DNA of 64,000 nt, taken from positions 45,682,409-45,746,408 of the forward strand of contig NC_060065.1 of assembly GCF_020283565.1 (NCBI RefSeq). Direction: 5' to 3'. The translations under genes were made by a program, and so were the position numbers. This stretch comes from Trifolium pratense. Lineage: Eukaryota; Streptophyta; Magnoliopsida; Fabales; Fabaceae. Below, one piece after another: positions 38,566 to 54,400 of the stretch. A model generated the notes under the pieces. It saw only the letters and a program-made list of their open reading frames with translations. It was not told the DNA's origin and did no database searches. Position 1 is the first letter of the stretch. Every line of letters starts with the position of its first letter.

Positions 38566-41500
38566 TCATGGGTCTTCGAAAAGTACTGCCACCTTGTGGC
38601 GATTAAAATCTCCTCCCTTATAAAACTTGAGTCTTTGTCCATTTACTTTGAAAGATTTCTCCTCCTCTCCTGGTGTAAAAATTTCCACAGCCCCGTGTGG
38701 AAAAACTTCCTTAATGACAAACGGACCAGACCACCGAGACATCAGCTTACCCGGGAACAACCTTAAACGAGAATTGAATAACAAGACTTGCTGTCCTTTC
38801 TTAAACTCCTTTCTTACCAGCCCTTTATCATGATACTTCTTTGTTCTTGCTTTAAAAATCACGGCATTTTCATATGCTTGCATCCGCCATTCTTCAAGTT
38901 CATTCAGCTTAAGCAATCTTTTCTCACCCGCAAGACCTGCATCAAAATTTAAAAATTTCACAGCCCAATATGCCTTGTGTTCTAGCTCAACCGGTAGGTG
39001 ACATGCTTTGCCATAAACTAGTTGGTACGGAGAGAACCCCAAGTGTGTCTTGAACGCGGTTCTATAAGCCCAAAGTGTATCATTAAGCTTCATTGACCAG
39101 TCTTTTCTTGAAGTAGAAACCGTTTTCTCCAGAATTTGTTTCAATTGCCGGTTAGATACTTCAACTTGTCCACTTGTCTGAGGATGGTATGGAGTGGCCA
39201 CCTTGTGCTTGACATTGTATTTCTCCAAGACATTCTCCAAGTATTTGTTACAAAAATGTTTGCCTCCATCACTAATGAGAATTCTAGGAACCCCAAACCG
39301 AGTAAAAATATTTTCTTTAAGGAACTTCACCACGGTATGAGAATCATTCGCTTGGCAAGGAATAGCTTCCACCCATTTTGTAACATAATCTACACACACC
39401 AATATATGAAGATTAGACCGTGAAGATGGAAAAGGTCCCATGAAATCAATCCCCCAACAATCAAAAGGTTCTACTTCGAGCATTTGGTTTAGAGGCATCT
39501 CATCCCGCTTTGAAACATTGCCGGTCCTCTGGCAATTATCACATCTTCTAGCAAACTCTACACAATCTGCAAACAGTGTCGGCCAAAAGAAACCACTTTG
39601 AAGCACCTTTGCTGCTGTTCGTGGACCACTGTGATGACCACCATATGGAGAACTATGGCAATGCCACATTATGCTTTGTGCCTCTTCCTCATCAACACAT
39701 CTACGGATCAAGCCATCTTGCCCCACCTTAAATAGGTATGGATCATCCCAAAAATAGAAGTTAGCATCTCTAAAGAATTTCTTCTTTTGTTGATAGGAAT
39801 AGTCCTCCGGAATTTCATTTCCTGCTTTGAAATTAGCCATGTCAGCAAACCAAGGCCTTTGAGAAACCATCAGCAATTTTTCATCCGGGAACTCTTCGTT
39901 AATGCACTTCTCTTTTGTGGTCACCATTGGATTTTCTAACCTTGACAAATGGTCAGCGACCACATTCTCCACACCTTTCTTGTCTTTTATCTCCAAATCA
40001 AATTCCTGCAAAAGTAGTACCCACCTCAAGAGTCTAGGCTTTGAGTCGCCTTTTGTGAGGAGGTACTTAAGTGCCGAGTGATCTGAAAAAACAACAACTT
40101 TCGATCCAATCAGATAAGAGCGAAATTTTTCCAAAGCAAATACTATTGCAAGCAACTCTTTTTCAGTAGTTGTATAATTGATTTGGTTTTCATTCAAAAC
40201 CTTGCTTGCATAATATATAGCATGGAAAAATTTCGCATGTCGTTGGCCAAGCACCGCTCCAACCGCATAATCACTTGCATCACACATTAATTCAAAAGGG
40301 AGATCCCAATTAGGTGCAACGATTATGGGCGCGGTGACCAACTTTTCTTTAATCACAACAAAAGCATTCAAACATTCATCATCAAATTTGAATTCATTTT
40401 CCTTCACAAGGAGGTTACTTAAGGGCTTAGCTATTTTCGAAAAGTCTTTGATGAAACGCCGATAGAAACCGGCATGACCCAAAAAACTTCTCACTCCCTT
40501 AACATTAACGGGAGGGGGCAATTCCTTAATAACCTCTATCTTTGCTTGGTCAACTTGAATGCCCTTTGAAGAGATTTTGTGTCCAAGCACAATACCTTCT
40601 TTAACCATAAAATGACATTTTTCCCAATTTAAAACTAAATTGGTACTTATGCATCTCTTCAATACGGCATTCAAATTGGCTAAACATTTATCAAAAGACT
40701 TACCAAATACAGAAAAATCATCCATAAATACCTCGATTGTGTCCTCCATCATATCAGCAAAAATAGATAGCATACACCGCTGGAATGTGGCCGGTGCGTT
40801 GCACAACCCGAAAGGCATCTTCCGGTAAGCAAATACTCCAAAAGGACAAGTAAAAGCTGTTTTCTCCTGATCCTCTGGGTCTACCACAATCTGATTGTAC
40901 CCAGAATATCCATCCAAAAAGCAATAATAGGCCTGCCCTGCAAGCCTTTCCAACATTTGGTCCATGAATGGAAGAGGAAAATGGTCCTTCCTTGTTGCCG
41001 AGTTCAACCGCCTGTAGTCTATACACATCCGCCACCCAGTGACGGTTCGAGTGGGTATCAGTTCATTTTTTTCATTTCTCACAACTGTCATACCACCTTT
41101 TTTCGGGACCACATGGACAGGACTAACCCACGCACTATCCGAGATTGGATAAATCATACCAGCTTCTAGAAGTTTAAGAACCTCTTTCTTCACCACTTCT
41201 TTCATGGTTGGATTTAGTCTTCTTTGAGGTTGCACCACAGGTTTGTATTCATCTTCCATTTTTATCTTATGCATACAGAATCCGGGACTAATCCCTTTCA
41301 AATCAGAGATGCTCCAACCCATGGCTTCTTTATTTTCTCGCAAGACTCTAGTTAGCTTCTCTGCTTCCAAAGAACTCAACCTGCTGCTTATGATTGCCGG
41401 TTGTGAAGCATCTTCTCCTAAGAAAACATATTTTAAGTGAGGTGGGAGCTCTTTCAACTCCGGAATAGTAACTTTTAGGTCCTCCTTACCACTAGCTTTC

Positions 41501-44142
41501 TCTTCCACAGCATACACATTTTCAAAATCTTTTTGTGCTTCTTCTTCTTTACATGATTCAAGCTGACGGAGACAAATTTCAATCTCCTTGTCCCATTCCT
41601 CTTCCAAATCATCGATGGAATTAACAATTACTCTTTCTAAAGGTAAGGATGGTGTTTCTTCCACTAAGACATCTTCTACCACTTCCTCAATCACGTCAAC
41701 CTTATAACATTGTGGCTCATCATCATGGTGTTTCATAGCTTTGAACACGTTAAACATGACTTGTTCCCCATGTGTTCTCAACATAAGTTCTCCCATCTCA
41801 ACATCAATCAATGCTCTTCCGGTAGCTAAGAATGGCCTACCCAATAACAACGGCTCTACCTCGGCATCATCTTCCATATCAAGAATTACAAAATCAGCCG
41901 GAAAAACAAATTCAGCAACTCTTACCAAAACATCATGTAGTATGCCATATGGATGTACTATTGATCGATCAGCCAAAGAGAGTTGCATTTTTGTAGGTTT
42001 AGCAACGGCTCCCGGAATCTTTTTCATCATTGACAATGGCATGAGATTTATGCTTGCTCCCAAATCACATAGAGTTCGACCAACGGAAATGTTGCCAATA
42101 GAACATGGGATAGTAAAACTTCCCGGATCTTTCTTCTTTTGAGGAAGCTTCTTTTGAATTATGGCGCTACATTCCTCTGTCATATCAATTGTGTCATCAT
42201 CAAGAGGTTTCCTTTTCTTTGTCAAGAGATCTTTCATGAATTTGGCATAGACAGGCATTTGTTCCAACACTTCAGCAAAAGGAATGTTAATTTGGAGATC
42301 ATGAAGCATCTTCATAAACTTTTTGAATTGTTGATGATCATTAGCCTTTGCCTTCTTCTTGCGCGGATATGGCAATTTAGCATGGACAGAACTTTCTTTC
42401 TCCTCTACACCCTTGCCTTTCTTTTCAACTAACTTCTCATCATTCTCTTTTTCAATTTTTTTCTCTTTCTCATCTTCAACTAACTCCTCTTTCTCACTCT
42501 CAATCATTTTCTCTAACTCATTCTCAACTTCTCCCTCATTCTCATGTTCAACTTCTCCCTCAACATTATTTTTTTCTTTCACTCCCTCAACACTAGGCTC
42601 ACTCTTTTTCTTCGTTACAATCTCAGGTGAAGGAACCACTCTATTTCTCAAATTAATCGCCTTGCAACTTTCATTCCTCGGATTATCTTTTGTAGAACCT
42701 TCAAAACCATTATTTTGAGTAGCCGCGAATTGCCTTGACAATTGTCCAACTTGAGTTTCCAAGTTCTTAATTGAAGCTTCATGATTCTTGTTGGCAATAT
42801 CTTGGTTGGTTTTCATTTGATCTTGGCTAACCTTCATAGCTTCGAAGTTCCCTTGAGTCACCTTTATGAATTGAGTAAGTGTATCCTCTAATTGAGAAGG
42901 TCTCCTTTGTTGAGAGTTTTGTGAAGAAGATTGTTGTTGAGATTGATTTGAGTTTTGATTTCCTCCCCAACCAAAGTTTGGATGATCTCTCCAACCTGGG
43001 TTATAAGTGTTTGAATATGGATCATACTTTGGGTTGTTCCTTTTGAAGTTGGCTAGGTACTTTGCCTCTTCTGACCCTTCAGGAAAACATTGGCCATTAG
43101 CATGCCCTTGTCCACAAAAGTCACATTTCACTTCATTAGCTGCCATGACTGGCATTTGGGCATTAGGAGTGCTAGTGAGGTGTTTCAACACAGCTGCCAT
43201 TTGAGAATTCATCAATGTAGATTGGGCCAAAAGAGCAGTTTGAGTATCAAGCTCTATCATGCCTGCCTTCTTCTTTGCACCACGATCATTTTCAACTCTG
43301 TACTCATTTTGAGCCATGGATTCCACCAACTCTCTAGCTTGAGTTTGATTTTTATTTTTCAAAGATCCACCTGCCGATGCATCTAGAAACATTCTAGTTT
43401 GAGCTCTCAATCCTTGTGTGAAATGTTGCATTTGAGTATGACTATCAAGCCCATGCTTAGGACACTTCTTCAGGCTCAGTTTGAATCTTTCCCAGGCATC
43501 ATACAATGTTTCGGAGTCTCCTTGCTCAAAACTTGTAATGTCAGCTCTTCTTTCAAGATACTTATGAATTGGGAAGTACCTATCCATGAACTTCATCTCT
43601 AGCTCTTGCCAAGTATTGATGGTGTTAGGTGGTATTGTGTCCAACCAGTCTTTAGCTCTTCCAGTTAACGAGTACTTGAAAAGCCTTAATCTTTTATCTG
43701 ATTCAGATACTCCTGGTGGGTCTGTATAGTCACAAGCTTCATAGAAATGCTCCAGGTGGAGATTTGGACATTGTGTTTCTGCCCCTGAGTATTGATTCTC
43801 CTTGAGGGCGCTGAGCACTGAATTCTTGATATCAAATGACACATGATTTCTCGGTTGGAAACCCAGATTGGCAAGCTCTCCATTGTTTCTTTGCCCATAG
43901 TCACCTAACATCCTCTCAGGCACAACTGGTGGAGGTGGTGGTGGATTTTCAGCCATGATGTTGGCTTCGTTGTCCGTTGTGTTTGGACTAGAAACCGCTT
44001 CTTCACTACTTTCTTGTGCAACACCTGCTAACCGGGCAGCCTCTCGGGCTAACCGAACTGCTTTCCTGTTTGCTTTAGCTGTTTTCTCTATTTCAGGATC
44101 AAAGACAAGTTCTCTTGCTACTTTCCTACCTTGCATAAACAA
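38566..44142 (-). CDS. Athila gag-pol polyprotein
   Basis: The 1858-residue single-frame polyprotein begins [13 protein letters not shown]. Gag-like core runs at about 130-260; zinc knuckle [13 protein letters not shown] near 344 (spacing CX2CX3HX4C); charged Glu/Lys-rich linker about 520-600; protease [11 protein letters not shown] near 694 (DLG in place of DTG/DSG, usual in this clade); reverse transcriptase with FMDD near 1141; RNase H from [14 protein letters not shown]; integrase with the H2C2 zinc finger (GHHSGP...CDNCQRTGN), WGIDFMGP near 1565, ISDGGKHF near 1624 and the Glu of GQVEVSN near 1659. RT precedes integrase, as in Ty3/gypsy. All catalytic motifs are present and no stop or frameshift is seen. 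Confidence 0.95.
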   Translation of the reverse strand: MFMQGRKVARELVFDPEIEKTAKANRKAVRLAREAARLAGVAQESSEEAVSSPNTTDNEANIMAENPPPPPPVVPERMLGDYGQRNNGELANLGFQPRNHVSFDIKNSVLSALKENQYSGAETQCPNLHLEHFYEACDYTDPPGVSESDKRLRLFKYSLTGRAKDWLDTIPPNTINTWQELEMKFMDRYFPIHKYLERRADITSFEQGDSETLYDAWERFKLSLKKCPKHGLDSHTQMQHFTQGLRAQTRMFLDASAGGSLKNKNQTQARELVESMAQNEYRVENDRGAKKKAGMIELDTQTALLAQSTLMNSQMAAVLKHLTSTPNAQMPVMAANEVKCDFCGQGHANGQCFPEGSEEAKYLANFKRNNPKYDPYSNTYNPGWRDHPNFGWGGNQNSNQSQQQSSSQNSQQRRPSQLEDTLTQFIKVTQGNFEAMKVSQDQMKTNQDIANKNHEASIKNLETQVGQLSRQFAATQNNGFEGSTKDNPRNESCKAINLRNRVVPSPEIVTKKKSEPSVEGVKEKNNVEGEVEHENEGEVENELEKMIESEKEELVEDEKEKKIEKENDEKLVEKKGKGVEEKESSVHAKLPYPRKKKAKANDHQQFKKFMKMLHDLQINIPFAEVLEQMPVYAKFMKDLLTKKRKPLDDDTIDMTEECSAIIQKKLPQKKKDPGSFTIPCSIGNISVGRTLCDLGASINLMPLSMMKKIPGAVAKPTKMQLSLADRSIVHPYGILHDVLVRVAEFVFPADFVILDMEDDAEVEPLLLGRPFLATGRALIDVEMGELMLRTHGEQVMFNVFKAMKHHDDEPQCYKVDVIEEVVEDVLVEETPSLPLERVIVNSIDDLEEEWDKEIEICLRQLESCKEEEAQKDFENVYAVEEKASGKEDLKVTIPELKELPPHLKYVFLGEDASQPAIISSRLSSLEAEKLTRVLRENKEAMGWSISDLKGISPGFCMHKIKMEDEYKPVVQPQRRLNPTMKEVVKKEVLKLLEAGMIYPISDSAWVSPVHVVPKKGGMTVVRNEKNELIPTRTVTGWRMCIDYRRLNSATRKDHFPLPFMDQMLERLAGQAYYCFLDGYSGYNQIVVDPEDQEKTAFTCPFGVFAYRKMPFGLCNAPATFQRCMLSIFADMMEDTIEVFMDDFSVFGKSFDKCLANLNAVLKRCISTNLVLNWEKCHFMVKEGIVLGHKISSKGIQVDQAKIEVIKELPPPVNVKGVRSFLGHAGFYRRFIKDFSKIAKPLSNLLVKENEFKFDDECLNAFVVIKEKLVTAPIIVAPNWDLPFELMCDASDYAVGAVLGQRHAKFFHAIYYASKVLNENQINYTTTEKELLAIVFALEKFRSYLIGSKVVVFSDHSALKYLLTKGDSKPRLLRWVLLLQEFDLEIKDKKGVENVVADHLSRLENPMVTTKEKCINEEFPDEKLLMVSQRPWFADMANFKAGNEIPEDYSYQQKKKFFRDANFYFWDDPYLFKVGQDGLIRRCVDEEEAQSIMWHCHSSPYGGHHSGPRTAAKVLQSGFFWPTLFADCVEFARRCDNCQRTGNVSKRDEMPLNQMLEVEPFDCWGIDFMGPFPSSRSNLHILVCVDYVTKWVEAIPCQANDSHTVVKFLKENIFTRFGVPRILISDGGKHFCNKYLENVLEKYNVKHKVATPYHPQTSGQVEVSNRQLKQILEKTVSTSRKDWSMKLNDTLWAYRTAFKTHLGFSPYQLVYGKACHLPVELEHKAYWAVKFLNFDAGLAGEKRLLKLNELEEWRMQAYENAVIFKARTKKYHDKGLVRKEFKKGQQVLLFNSRLRLFPGKLMSRWSGPFVIKEVFPHGAVEIFTPGEEEKSFKVNGQRLKFYKGGDFNRHKVAVLFEDP

Positions 44143-44314
44143 CCAGAAAATACCTTAAGAAGCAACTGCACTACACAAGAATGAAAATGAAAATAAAATT
44201 CAGAACTTATATTTTTTTTTATATATATTTATAATTAAAATAAACAAAAACTTAATCAATAAAACAATAAAATTTAAAAGTATGACTCAATTGCCTTGTT
44301 GATTTAATCAACAA

Positions 44315-44332
44315 TCCCCGGCAACGGCGCCA
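44315..44332 (-). other. Primer-binding site of the Athila element
   Basis: Minus-strand TGGCGCCGTTGCCGGGGA, 6 nt from the 5' LTR end. This sequence recurs at this place in Athila-type elements, reported to match an Asp-tRNA 3' end. Confidence 0.8.
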
Positions 44333-45522
44333 AAAACTTGATAGATATTTAGCAAGTGTACTAAATAGCCGTCAAGTAGTATAATAAAATCGTTCTCTCC
44401 GCAGGGATTGTTCTAAATCAACTGTAAATTGAAGACATACTCATGTAAATTGACATAAATTGTAAAAAGGGGGTTCTTGTTTGGTTTCAAGTTCAAATTT
44501 TTAAACTTCGGAATTACTTTGGTATTTAGATTGATGTAAGAAAAGCGATTGGTCCTTTTTGGGTCATCTAATTACTATTTCTCTTGGTAATTTCATGTAT
44601 GATAACGAATTAGTCGAATTAGTTTCATGATTTGATTAAAACATAATTGATTATGCCCAATGTCTTGGTAACATAATCCTCTCTCATGATCATCAATCCC
44701 TAATGTCTTAGTAAGACCTATGATCATGTGAGGAAGAAAAACTTTAATCTTTTAATCTCAATTAACAATCCGAAATGTCTTAAGTGAAAGTTAATTGATT
44801 AATCGTTCCTAGATCGATGATTTATTCCTATCGTCATAGTAAAACAAATCATTGCAATCATCATATAAGTCGCGAATTCATACAAAGCATTAAGCACAAA
44901 GAACAATCAATAGAAACTAACTTCGTAATTCATTAATCATATCATATGACAATCACATAATTCAAGATCAAAAGTAATTAGAATCACCTAAGGACCAATC
45001 ATGAGAATTTAGCTAGACATTGCAAATTCAGAAATTACATCAAATAAAATGAAAGAAAGCATGATTACAAGAAGAATCTTGATGTGTTTCCACACTGGAA
45101 TCCTTGCTTGGTCGCTCTTGATCCTCCAAAATCGCTCCAATAGTTGTTCTTTTGCGTAAAAATTCGATAATGATCCAGATCTGATGTTTCCTTTTTATAA
45201 AAATGATCAAAAGTAACGTTTTCCGCCTGAGGCACAGAATTTCCGCCTCAGGCGTAAAGAATTACGTTTCAGGCACAGCTTTTTCCGCCTGAAACGGCAA
45301 AACAGTGAGCAATCTTGGTTCTTCAGTGAAATTTCCGCCCCAGGCGTAAAGAATTCCGCCCCAGGCGTAAAAATGCTATAAAATCCAACAATTTTCATTT
45401 GCTCTCTTCCTTCGCATGTAGCTTCAAATCAATGTCTTATTCTTCATGATTTAGGTCAAAAACCTCTAAAATCACTTGAAAATGGTCTTTATTTCCATGT
45501 AATGACTAACGTCATCAGAATA

Positions 45523-45999
45523 TATTTTAAAATTTTATTTATTAAAAATGATAATGACCCCCCCTTTTGACTATTTTTCAGATATCCATATTAGACACTC
45601 ACCCTTAATATGATATGTTTTTTTAGTAACTTTTTTACATATTCAATTTATATTTATAGCGACCCTCCCCAATTTTTTGAGCTAGTTCCGCCGTGATTTT
45701 GAACGAGTCTCCAAGGAATAAGAAAGAGATGGGACAATACTTTGCAATTGTGTTCTCAAATAACTCTGATATCTATAGAAAAGGTAACGGTTGCACTATA
45801 TAAGTCGGTAACATTTTTGGCTTTTCTTGTAAAAATTATACTCTCATATTTATATCGAACTCAAATTCTCCCGAATGATTCGTCCTAAGAGGAGCTCATT
45901 AACCACTTGACGTCAATTGTATTAGGTAACATAAAATTACTTTGATCCATTCATTTCTTAAAGTAAAACAAACAACTTATAGATAACAACTTTCATCTA
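45523..45999. other. Intergenic, older transposon remnant
   Basis: CGACCCTCCCC and AGTTCCGCCGTG-type sequence near 45660-45695 resembles the outer part of an older DNA element interrupted by the Athila insertion. A SINE remnant (second family) lies near 45872-45925. No gene. Confidence 0.4.
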
Positions 46000-46015
46000 T
46001 TTGTGGAAATACAAA
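46000..46015 (-). promoter_or_regulatory. 3'-flank inverted repeat of peroxidase D (decayed)
   Basis: TTTGTGGAAATACAAA about 170 bp after the stop is the imperfect counterpart of the C-gene palindrome. The surrounding sequence also matches the C-gene 3' flank. Confidence 0.35.
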
Positions 46016-46182
46016 CATTCAAATTATCAAAATAAAAATGCAACAACAATATACTACAATTGCCAAAGTATCCAAGATCTAGTCAACCATTATGACTTAG
46101 ACCCTATACTAATCAATCTCTCAAAAATCTTCACCAAAATATATTTATTCGATTGCTATTATGCCCTCCAATTCATGACCAA

Positions 46183-47793
<1,611 letters not shown>

Positions 47794-47859
47794 ATTATAA
47801 ATTTTTATAGATTTAAGCTACCAATTAATTATAAGAAGCTAAGGAAGTGAGTGATTTGT

Positions 47860-47916
47860 GAAGAAGCATATGAAATATTAAGCAATATATATAGAAGAAT
47901 TTTGAGAGTGCATGCA
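47860..47916 (-). promoter_or_regulatory. Core promoter block of peroxidase D
   Basis: GAAGAAGCATATGAAATATT followed by AAGCAATATATATAG, a minus-strand TATA box about 95 bp before the ATG, with TGCATGCA at 47909-47916. Same layout as A and B. Confidence 0.6.
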
Positions 47917-47979
47917 TACAAATGAGAGATTGATAAGAGTGAGAAATTAAGATAAAAGATTTGAAAATAATAATTTGTC

Positions 47980-48013
47980 ACAATTTTCAAATTTGTACGC
48001 TGAATACGCGCTT
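47980..48013 (-). promoter_or_regulatory. Distal conserved upstream element of peroxidase D
   Basis: ACAATTTTCAAATTTGTACG, then CTGAATACGCGCTT, 187 bp upstream of the ATG. B has the same element at 189 bp. Confidence 0.4.
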
Positions 48014-50192
48014 AAATTTTTGGCAACGACTTGTGGAGAAAATTTGAACATAAGAATACAACGTTTACCCAAGAGTAGTTGACTTAGCCAATAATAAAAC
48101 AAAGGATAAAGCTGCAAATATTGGAAGTTTGTGAAACTTTCACAAACGTTAGAAGAAGCTCAATGTATTGTCGTTGCTTGGTCGACATATGCATGCTTAA
48201 GTCACTATACAAGTGGAAAAAAGTATTTCGTGGTAATATATACAATAGGTCAAATGTATCCAAGAAAAATTAATTAAGTTTCAAGTTTGTAAAAGTTAGA
48301 TAATAAATAAGTTCTTAAGTTTTTTAGCTAACAATATCGATCATTTAAGTTTTTAATTTGTTGCATTGTTATTTTTCTTCCAGTTAATTATCCTCCCATG
48401 CAGTTAGGCCTCAAACTGTCTGGGTATCGTGCTTCACATTAAATTGAGTCTCAAATTCATAATTGTTAACATCAAAATTAACGGTCACGTCAATGTTTCT
48501 ATGAACGTATGATAACTGAAAGGATAATGGTGCAACAAATTTAAAAATTTAAAGATCTATTTATTACGTGAAAAACTTAAAAAAATAAACTATTACAAAC
48601 GCAAAATTTAAAAACATCCGAATGTCTTTGTCCTATACAATATTACTTTTTAAATTATAAATAGAGGTAAAATTTGTAAGTGCGTCCCATGATCTTAACC
48701 CAAAAAAGTAGTATGCCATGCAAAAACTGTAATCGTATATTTATTCAGCATAAGTAGTGCTATTCTATACTAATCATTAACTATAATATAGTAACATTTT
48801 TTTATTGGAGCCAGTCACTTATTAGTTTGACCCATTTTTCACAAGTTGTATAGTTGCAAACACATCTCCATCTTATGATATTTTCGGAGATGATGACAAA
48901 TTAATATTGCTCAACATTTTTTCTAATTGATCCACATAAGTCTCCTCTCAAGTTAAAATGTAATTAAATAACTTTTAAATTTTATTTTTATATTTAAATA
49001 AATTTTAATTTTAAATTGATATGGTGAAAATCATTGCATATTGATTTTTTAGGAGTGGTATAACTATACCATTTTTCAGTCAACTTTTATTTATAACTTA
49101 TTATAGAACAAGTATATGATTTTATTTTAAAATTCTAGTTTTTATTAATTATTATTAGAACGTGTCTTTAATTCCTTTTAAAAAAAAGGACGTGTCTTAA
49201 GTTGTAACTCAGATCATGTGGCATCTCCATATGCAATTAAGACCTTTGAAAACTAAGCTTCGTGTTTATTGTACTGTCATATCATATAATAAAATAGTTA
49301 GTTATCGATTAATGATGTGAATATGCAATTAATTTATTCTAAATAAATTGGCAAAAATCGATTTATCACTTAATATGAATTATAATATTAAGTCCAAATG
49401 ATTTTGCCACAAAAATCAAGAGTTTATTTTTAATAAGAAAAAAATTTCAAAATATTTTGAAATTGTACTTTTAGAAAGCGACGCATAATAAAATGAGTTA
49501 AATGCTTTTTTTCTTTTGGTTTTATTTGTATTGTATATCTTAATTAATTAATTGCTTCAAAAAAAAAATCTTAATTAGTTAATTTGAACTTTTCTATATG
49601 AATGGGACCAATCAAATATGAAAGGAATCAACCGATGGTCAGAGGTAGCAAAGCAATGCTTGATCACTGATTCTCTTTTTTTTTTTTTTTCATAGAGTGA
49701 TAAATATCATATAAAATTTACATATAAATTGAAATTTTCATGTTTGAATATAAAACACCACAAATATTCAATTTGACATTTTGCTATTTATCGACTTTTA
49801 GATAATTCCTCATTCATTTAATTCCCTATAAAAAAAAAAAAAGTAGATGTAATTATACATTGATATTTTTGAATTAGAAATTAAGACATTAAATAAACTT
49901 ATTTGTTTACAATATGTATGGATGCATGTTTTTTTATAAAAGTGCAAAGATAAATAATAAATAATGAGGAAAAAAATATTTTTTATAAAAGTGCAAAGAT
50001 ATGTTTTTTTACAATAAACTTATTTTAATTCAATATTTTCTATATATGATAAATAATGCCACACCACCCCTGCATACACATTTATTTATTTTTAAGAATA
50101 AAAGAGGACCGAAGCCCAAAAAAAACTACAGATAAGCAATATGAGAAGTAGCAACTCCTCTAACGTATCATTAAAGTATTTTTGTCTAATTT
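48014..50192. other. Intergenic between peroxidase D and the kinase gene
   Basis: AT-rich with homopolymers and small repeat remnants. No gene, RNA or bounded element is supported. Confidence 0.5.
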
Positions 50193-50640
50193 AGGATCCG
50201 TTTGTTTTGGCTTTTTTAAAAATGGGTTTTATAGTGTTACATAATTTTATGTAAAAAAAACTTTTTATAAAAGTTTCAAATGAAAATTTGGTTTGAATAG
50301 TTATTCTTAAAATGTTATTTTAGGTATTTCATAATTTTATTGAAACTTTTTTTGGATATCAAAATTTCAAAAAATCACTTAATTTTGAAGATATTTCAAA
50401 TAGATTTTCATAAAAATCATTTTTGAAATACAACTTTTTGAAAAAAAATTACGATTTGAACTATGTTTTGATTTTCAATAATGTATGTTTATGTTATATG
50501 ATGTCAAAATTAGTATTTCAATTTAGAAAAAACAAATATATAAAAACTTGTAATATTTTGAAAAACGATTTTACAAAATCTATTTTAAAAAATACAAAGA
50601 AAAAATCTATTTTTTTTTAAAGTTGAAACAAACATACCCT
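50193..50640. mobile_element. hAT-like MITE
   Basis: The left end AGGATCCGTTTGTTT and right end AAACAAACATACCCT are imperfect inverted repeats of a type common in plant hAT-derived MITEs. The interior is AT-rich and self-complementary. No clear 8-bp target repeat. Confidence 0.5.
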
Positions 50641-51421
50641 TAATCAGGACAATAATCGTAAATGACTAAATTCATGCCTCCACAATACCCTATATATATT
50701 AACAAGTCCATCTACACTCATAAGAAGTGCATGTAATAGAAGGTGGGTGTTTCAAGATGAAGATCAACTGCACACCTTAACTTTGATCCATGATCAAGAT
50801 AAAATAAAAATAAAAAAAACTTATCATATCACTAATAGGATCTTAATTAGTTGTTCTCTTGTTGAAGGAAAATGTTATTTCTAAATTTTCAAATAGACCA
50901 AATACAAGTCAATCATAAATAAGTCATCTCTCTTAAAGGATAAACTTGTAAAAATAATATATTCTATGCGATTTAGTTAACAACGTCGATGAATCTAGTA
51001 TGTCTTTTAAGACCATCTTCAAAGGGATGCCCTAACCCAATAAGCATGTGTTGCACATAGGTGTCCCATTGGGGAGAAAAATGAAATGGTGCTTATGAAG
51101 TAGAGTATCTACAAAATGCTAGGATGGATCCTCTCCGGTGAGATTGTTACCGGAGACGGTCCATTGTTGATACAAGTCTTCCATTGTTGAGATGTCACTT
51201 GAAGAAAAGTGATTGAGTTGTGTGCATTTCTTCATGCTTTAAAATATATAAACCATCTTTGATCAACTTGAACCATTTAAAACCATCATTTTTTCCTTAC
51301 AAAAGGGCACCATAGTCCATATATATGGCTGAAGTCTTTAAGGTTACAAAGAAACCATAGACTACCAAAGCATACAAATCTAATTCTGGTGATTAGCCTT
51401 CATTTAAATATTGATTATACA

Positions 51422-54400
51422 TCACATATTTGCATTAACTGGATATTGAGTAGGGCCAGGAGACAACTTAGGGGAATTGAAACTAGAGCAGCTGCCTAGT
51501 TTTGAGTTGGATCTTTGAGTCTTCACCAATGGAACCAAAGACTGCACAACATCAGCCATGAGAGGCCTATAATCTGCTTCTGGTTGCACACACATTGTCG
51601 CAATCGCCGCTACTTGGATAACATCTTTCATTGAGTACTGCCCCTCCAATGATGGATCCATAATCTTTACAACCTTTTCTCTATCAGTCAAAAGTGGCAA
51701 AGCCTAAACACAAACAATGCATGCAAGTTTGTTAAAATTAAAATGTACTCGTATGAAGCATGGACACGGACACCGGACACGACACGGACACTGACACGTC
51801 AACACCGATAATAATTTGAAAAAACGGCATAATTCAATGTAATTATAAGTGTCGGTGTCCAACACTGACGCGTGTCCGACACCGGACACGCCTAATCTAA
51901 GGAGTGTCTGTGCTTACTGCTTGGTGTTTGAATTTGTTTATTTGAGCTTATTTATTGACATAAGCACTTGTAAGATTGTTTAGGAGACTTATCGAAACAA
52001 CATATAACAAGTCTATTAGTTTTCTGCTTATTTCCATAAACTCTCAGGATAGCATATGAAATCAGCTTATCGCTTATATGAAAATAATTACTAGGACTTT
52101 ATTTTACCTTTTGTGTTATAGACATAGCTTATATATAGACACTTATATGATAAGCATTTAATTAAGTTGATTATCCAAATAGGGTCATAATAACGTTCAC
52201 CGAGTACTACAAATAATGTTGAAAGAATTAGCAACCATACCCAAGTAACGAGTACGCCTTCTCCCGGAGGTCTCTTCATATCAACTGGCACTCTGCCGGT
52301 TAGAAGCTCCAAAAGTACAACACCATAACTGTACACATCTGATTTTGTTGTTAAATGCCCTGTTAGTGCATATCTGCACAATCAAATATTTTTCATCAGA
52401 GGAAATTACTCAAGGAACGAAGCATATTAAATAAAATGAAGATTACAAAAAAGAGAATAAACAAAACAACATAAAGGTATATTATGAGTTATGAATTGTA
52501 CTCGGGGGCAACGTATCCCTGAGTGCCTAAAACGCGAGTTGAAACGTGTCCACCGACTCTATCAGATCCAAGCTTTGCTAATCCAAAATCAGAAACTTTA
52601 GCATGAAATTTTTTGTCCAAGAGGATGTTGCTGCTCTTAAAATCTCTGTGAATCACGGGAGGACTGACATGTTCATGAAGATATTCCAAACCCTTGGCAG
52701 CTTCAAGTGCTATTCTTAATCGAGTTTCCCAATCTAGATTAACAGACACGACACTCGAATCTACAAGAAAACCAATTCATCGAAATTAACCCCAGCATAA
52801 TAAATAAATAGATATTGGACGAAAAATAGCACCATGATTTTTGGGAGAGGTCAACCCCTTAAATGGATCTCAGTTACATCGAGGGGATTAGTCTAGCACG
52901 TGGAAGATACCTTTGATTTACTAGAAGAAGAAAAAACAGCACCACAATCAAAGGGCGCAAATGCAAGTCCAGCGCATTTTGTTACTTACTGTTATTGCTG
53001 ATAGGATAAAGATGTTCCTGAAGGCCACCATTCGCCATAAATTCATACACCAGCAGCTTATGATTATGATCAGAGCAGTATCCAAGCAATGCAAGCAAAT
53101 ATGGAGAATGCAACCGACTTAGCAATTCAACCTACAATGACATGTAATCAACCCATTCAACTCAATCGAATTCATCGGCTCATAGACAAAAAAAAATCAT
53201 GATGATAGATAATGTGAAAACGCTGCTAGCGAAAAATGTACAAACCTCGACTTTAAACTCTTCTTCTCCTTGCTTTCCAGCTTGATCCATCAATTTAATC
53301 GCAACCTTCCTTCCATCATTGAGAACTCCACGGTAAACAAGTCCAAATCCACCATGACCAACCACATTTGACTTGCTGAATCCTCCGGTGGCAGAATGTA
53401 ACTGCTTGAAAGTGAACACCCGAAGTCCTTTCTCGGCAACAACTTGCAGGTTTGCAAAGTCACTTTTCTCGTTAACATTGGCATCTTCGACTAATATAAA
53501 ACCAAACAAACTGTATCAGTAAGTGGACCATCAATATATAAAGTTAGAAAAAGAAAAGCTAAAACTACTCAAAAGTAAACCACCAGAAGTTAATTTAAAA
53601 TCATAGAATTGATAAAAAAAACATTATCGATTTATCATTATTACAGTATTCACATTCCAATATACAGATCCATATGTGACTATCATTATTAATTAAAACT
53701 GTACAAAAAGGAAATATAACAGGTTCAATTTTCACTTCTCATAAGAACACTACCAAATTTTCAGCACATGCAAATAGAACAATCAACACATATTGCAACA
53801 TAAATCAACTTGACAAATGTTCCAATACCTTTCTTCAGTTAAACATTCCATTTTTTATAGGTGCATAAATTTCAAGTCAACTAAAGACAGACACAACATA
53901 GACACCAAACACCACACTGACACAAGCAAGACAAGACACAAATAGTAATTTGGTATCACGGTGGGTATATCAGAAGCTACACTCTGTAGCTTCTGTAAAA
54001 TCACGATGGATCACCGTGATACCAAACATACACATAATGTAACAACTTACCTTAAATCTATAATATTTGTCCTGCAAGACCAATAAGAAAAACATTTTTC
54101 CCTAATTTTTGTTTATTCAAAACAAAAGAAACAATTTTGGCAGAAATTTCAAAAGACCCAGATCAAGGGATACAAAAATGCAGCATAAACAAAAAACCTC
54201 AAAGCAAAACAAAAATAATAAAAAAGTGCAAAAAACACACTAGCCCATTTTTCAGTAAAGCTGAATGAATCTATATAACCCTTCCTTCTATCATTTTTTC
54301 TTTCATAGTATGAAAAATCAAACCTTTTCCCTTTCTACCCCTAAAACCACCACCCCCATTTTCTCAGCAACCAAACAGAACAAAAACAGAACAAACCTTT

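Larger units (their letters stand above)
33641..45517 (-). mobile_element. Full-length Athila-type Ty3/gypsy retrotransposon
   Basis: LTRs 33641-34819 (3') and 44339-45517 (5') are both 1179 bp, begin TGATGACG and end TATCTATCA on the minus strand, and look identical by eye. The target duplication GAATA is at 33636-33640 and 45518-45522. The PBS TGGCGCCGTTGCCGGGGA (44332-44315) lies 6 nt inside the 5' LTR and is of the type used by Athila elements. The polypurine tract AAGTTTGGGGTTG abuts the 3' LTR. Order: 5' LTR, gag-pol, spacer, second ORF, 3' LTR. This matches Athila/Cyclops/Calypso-type elements. Both ORFs are open, so the insertion is recent. Confidence 0.95.

Noticed and set aside
42359..42718. 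Ser/Phe-rich plus-strand ORF within the Athila region
   Set aside because: It is the antisense of the Glu/Lys-rich linker of gag-pol.
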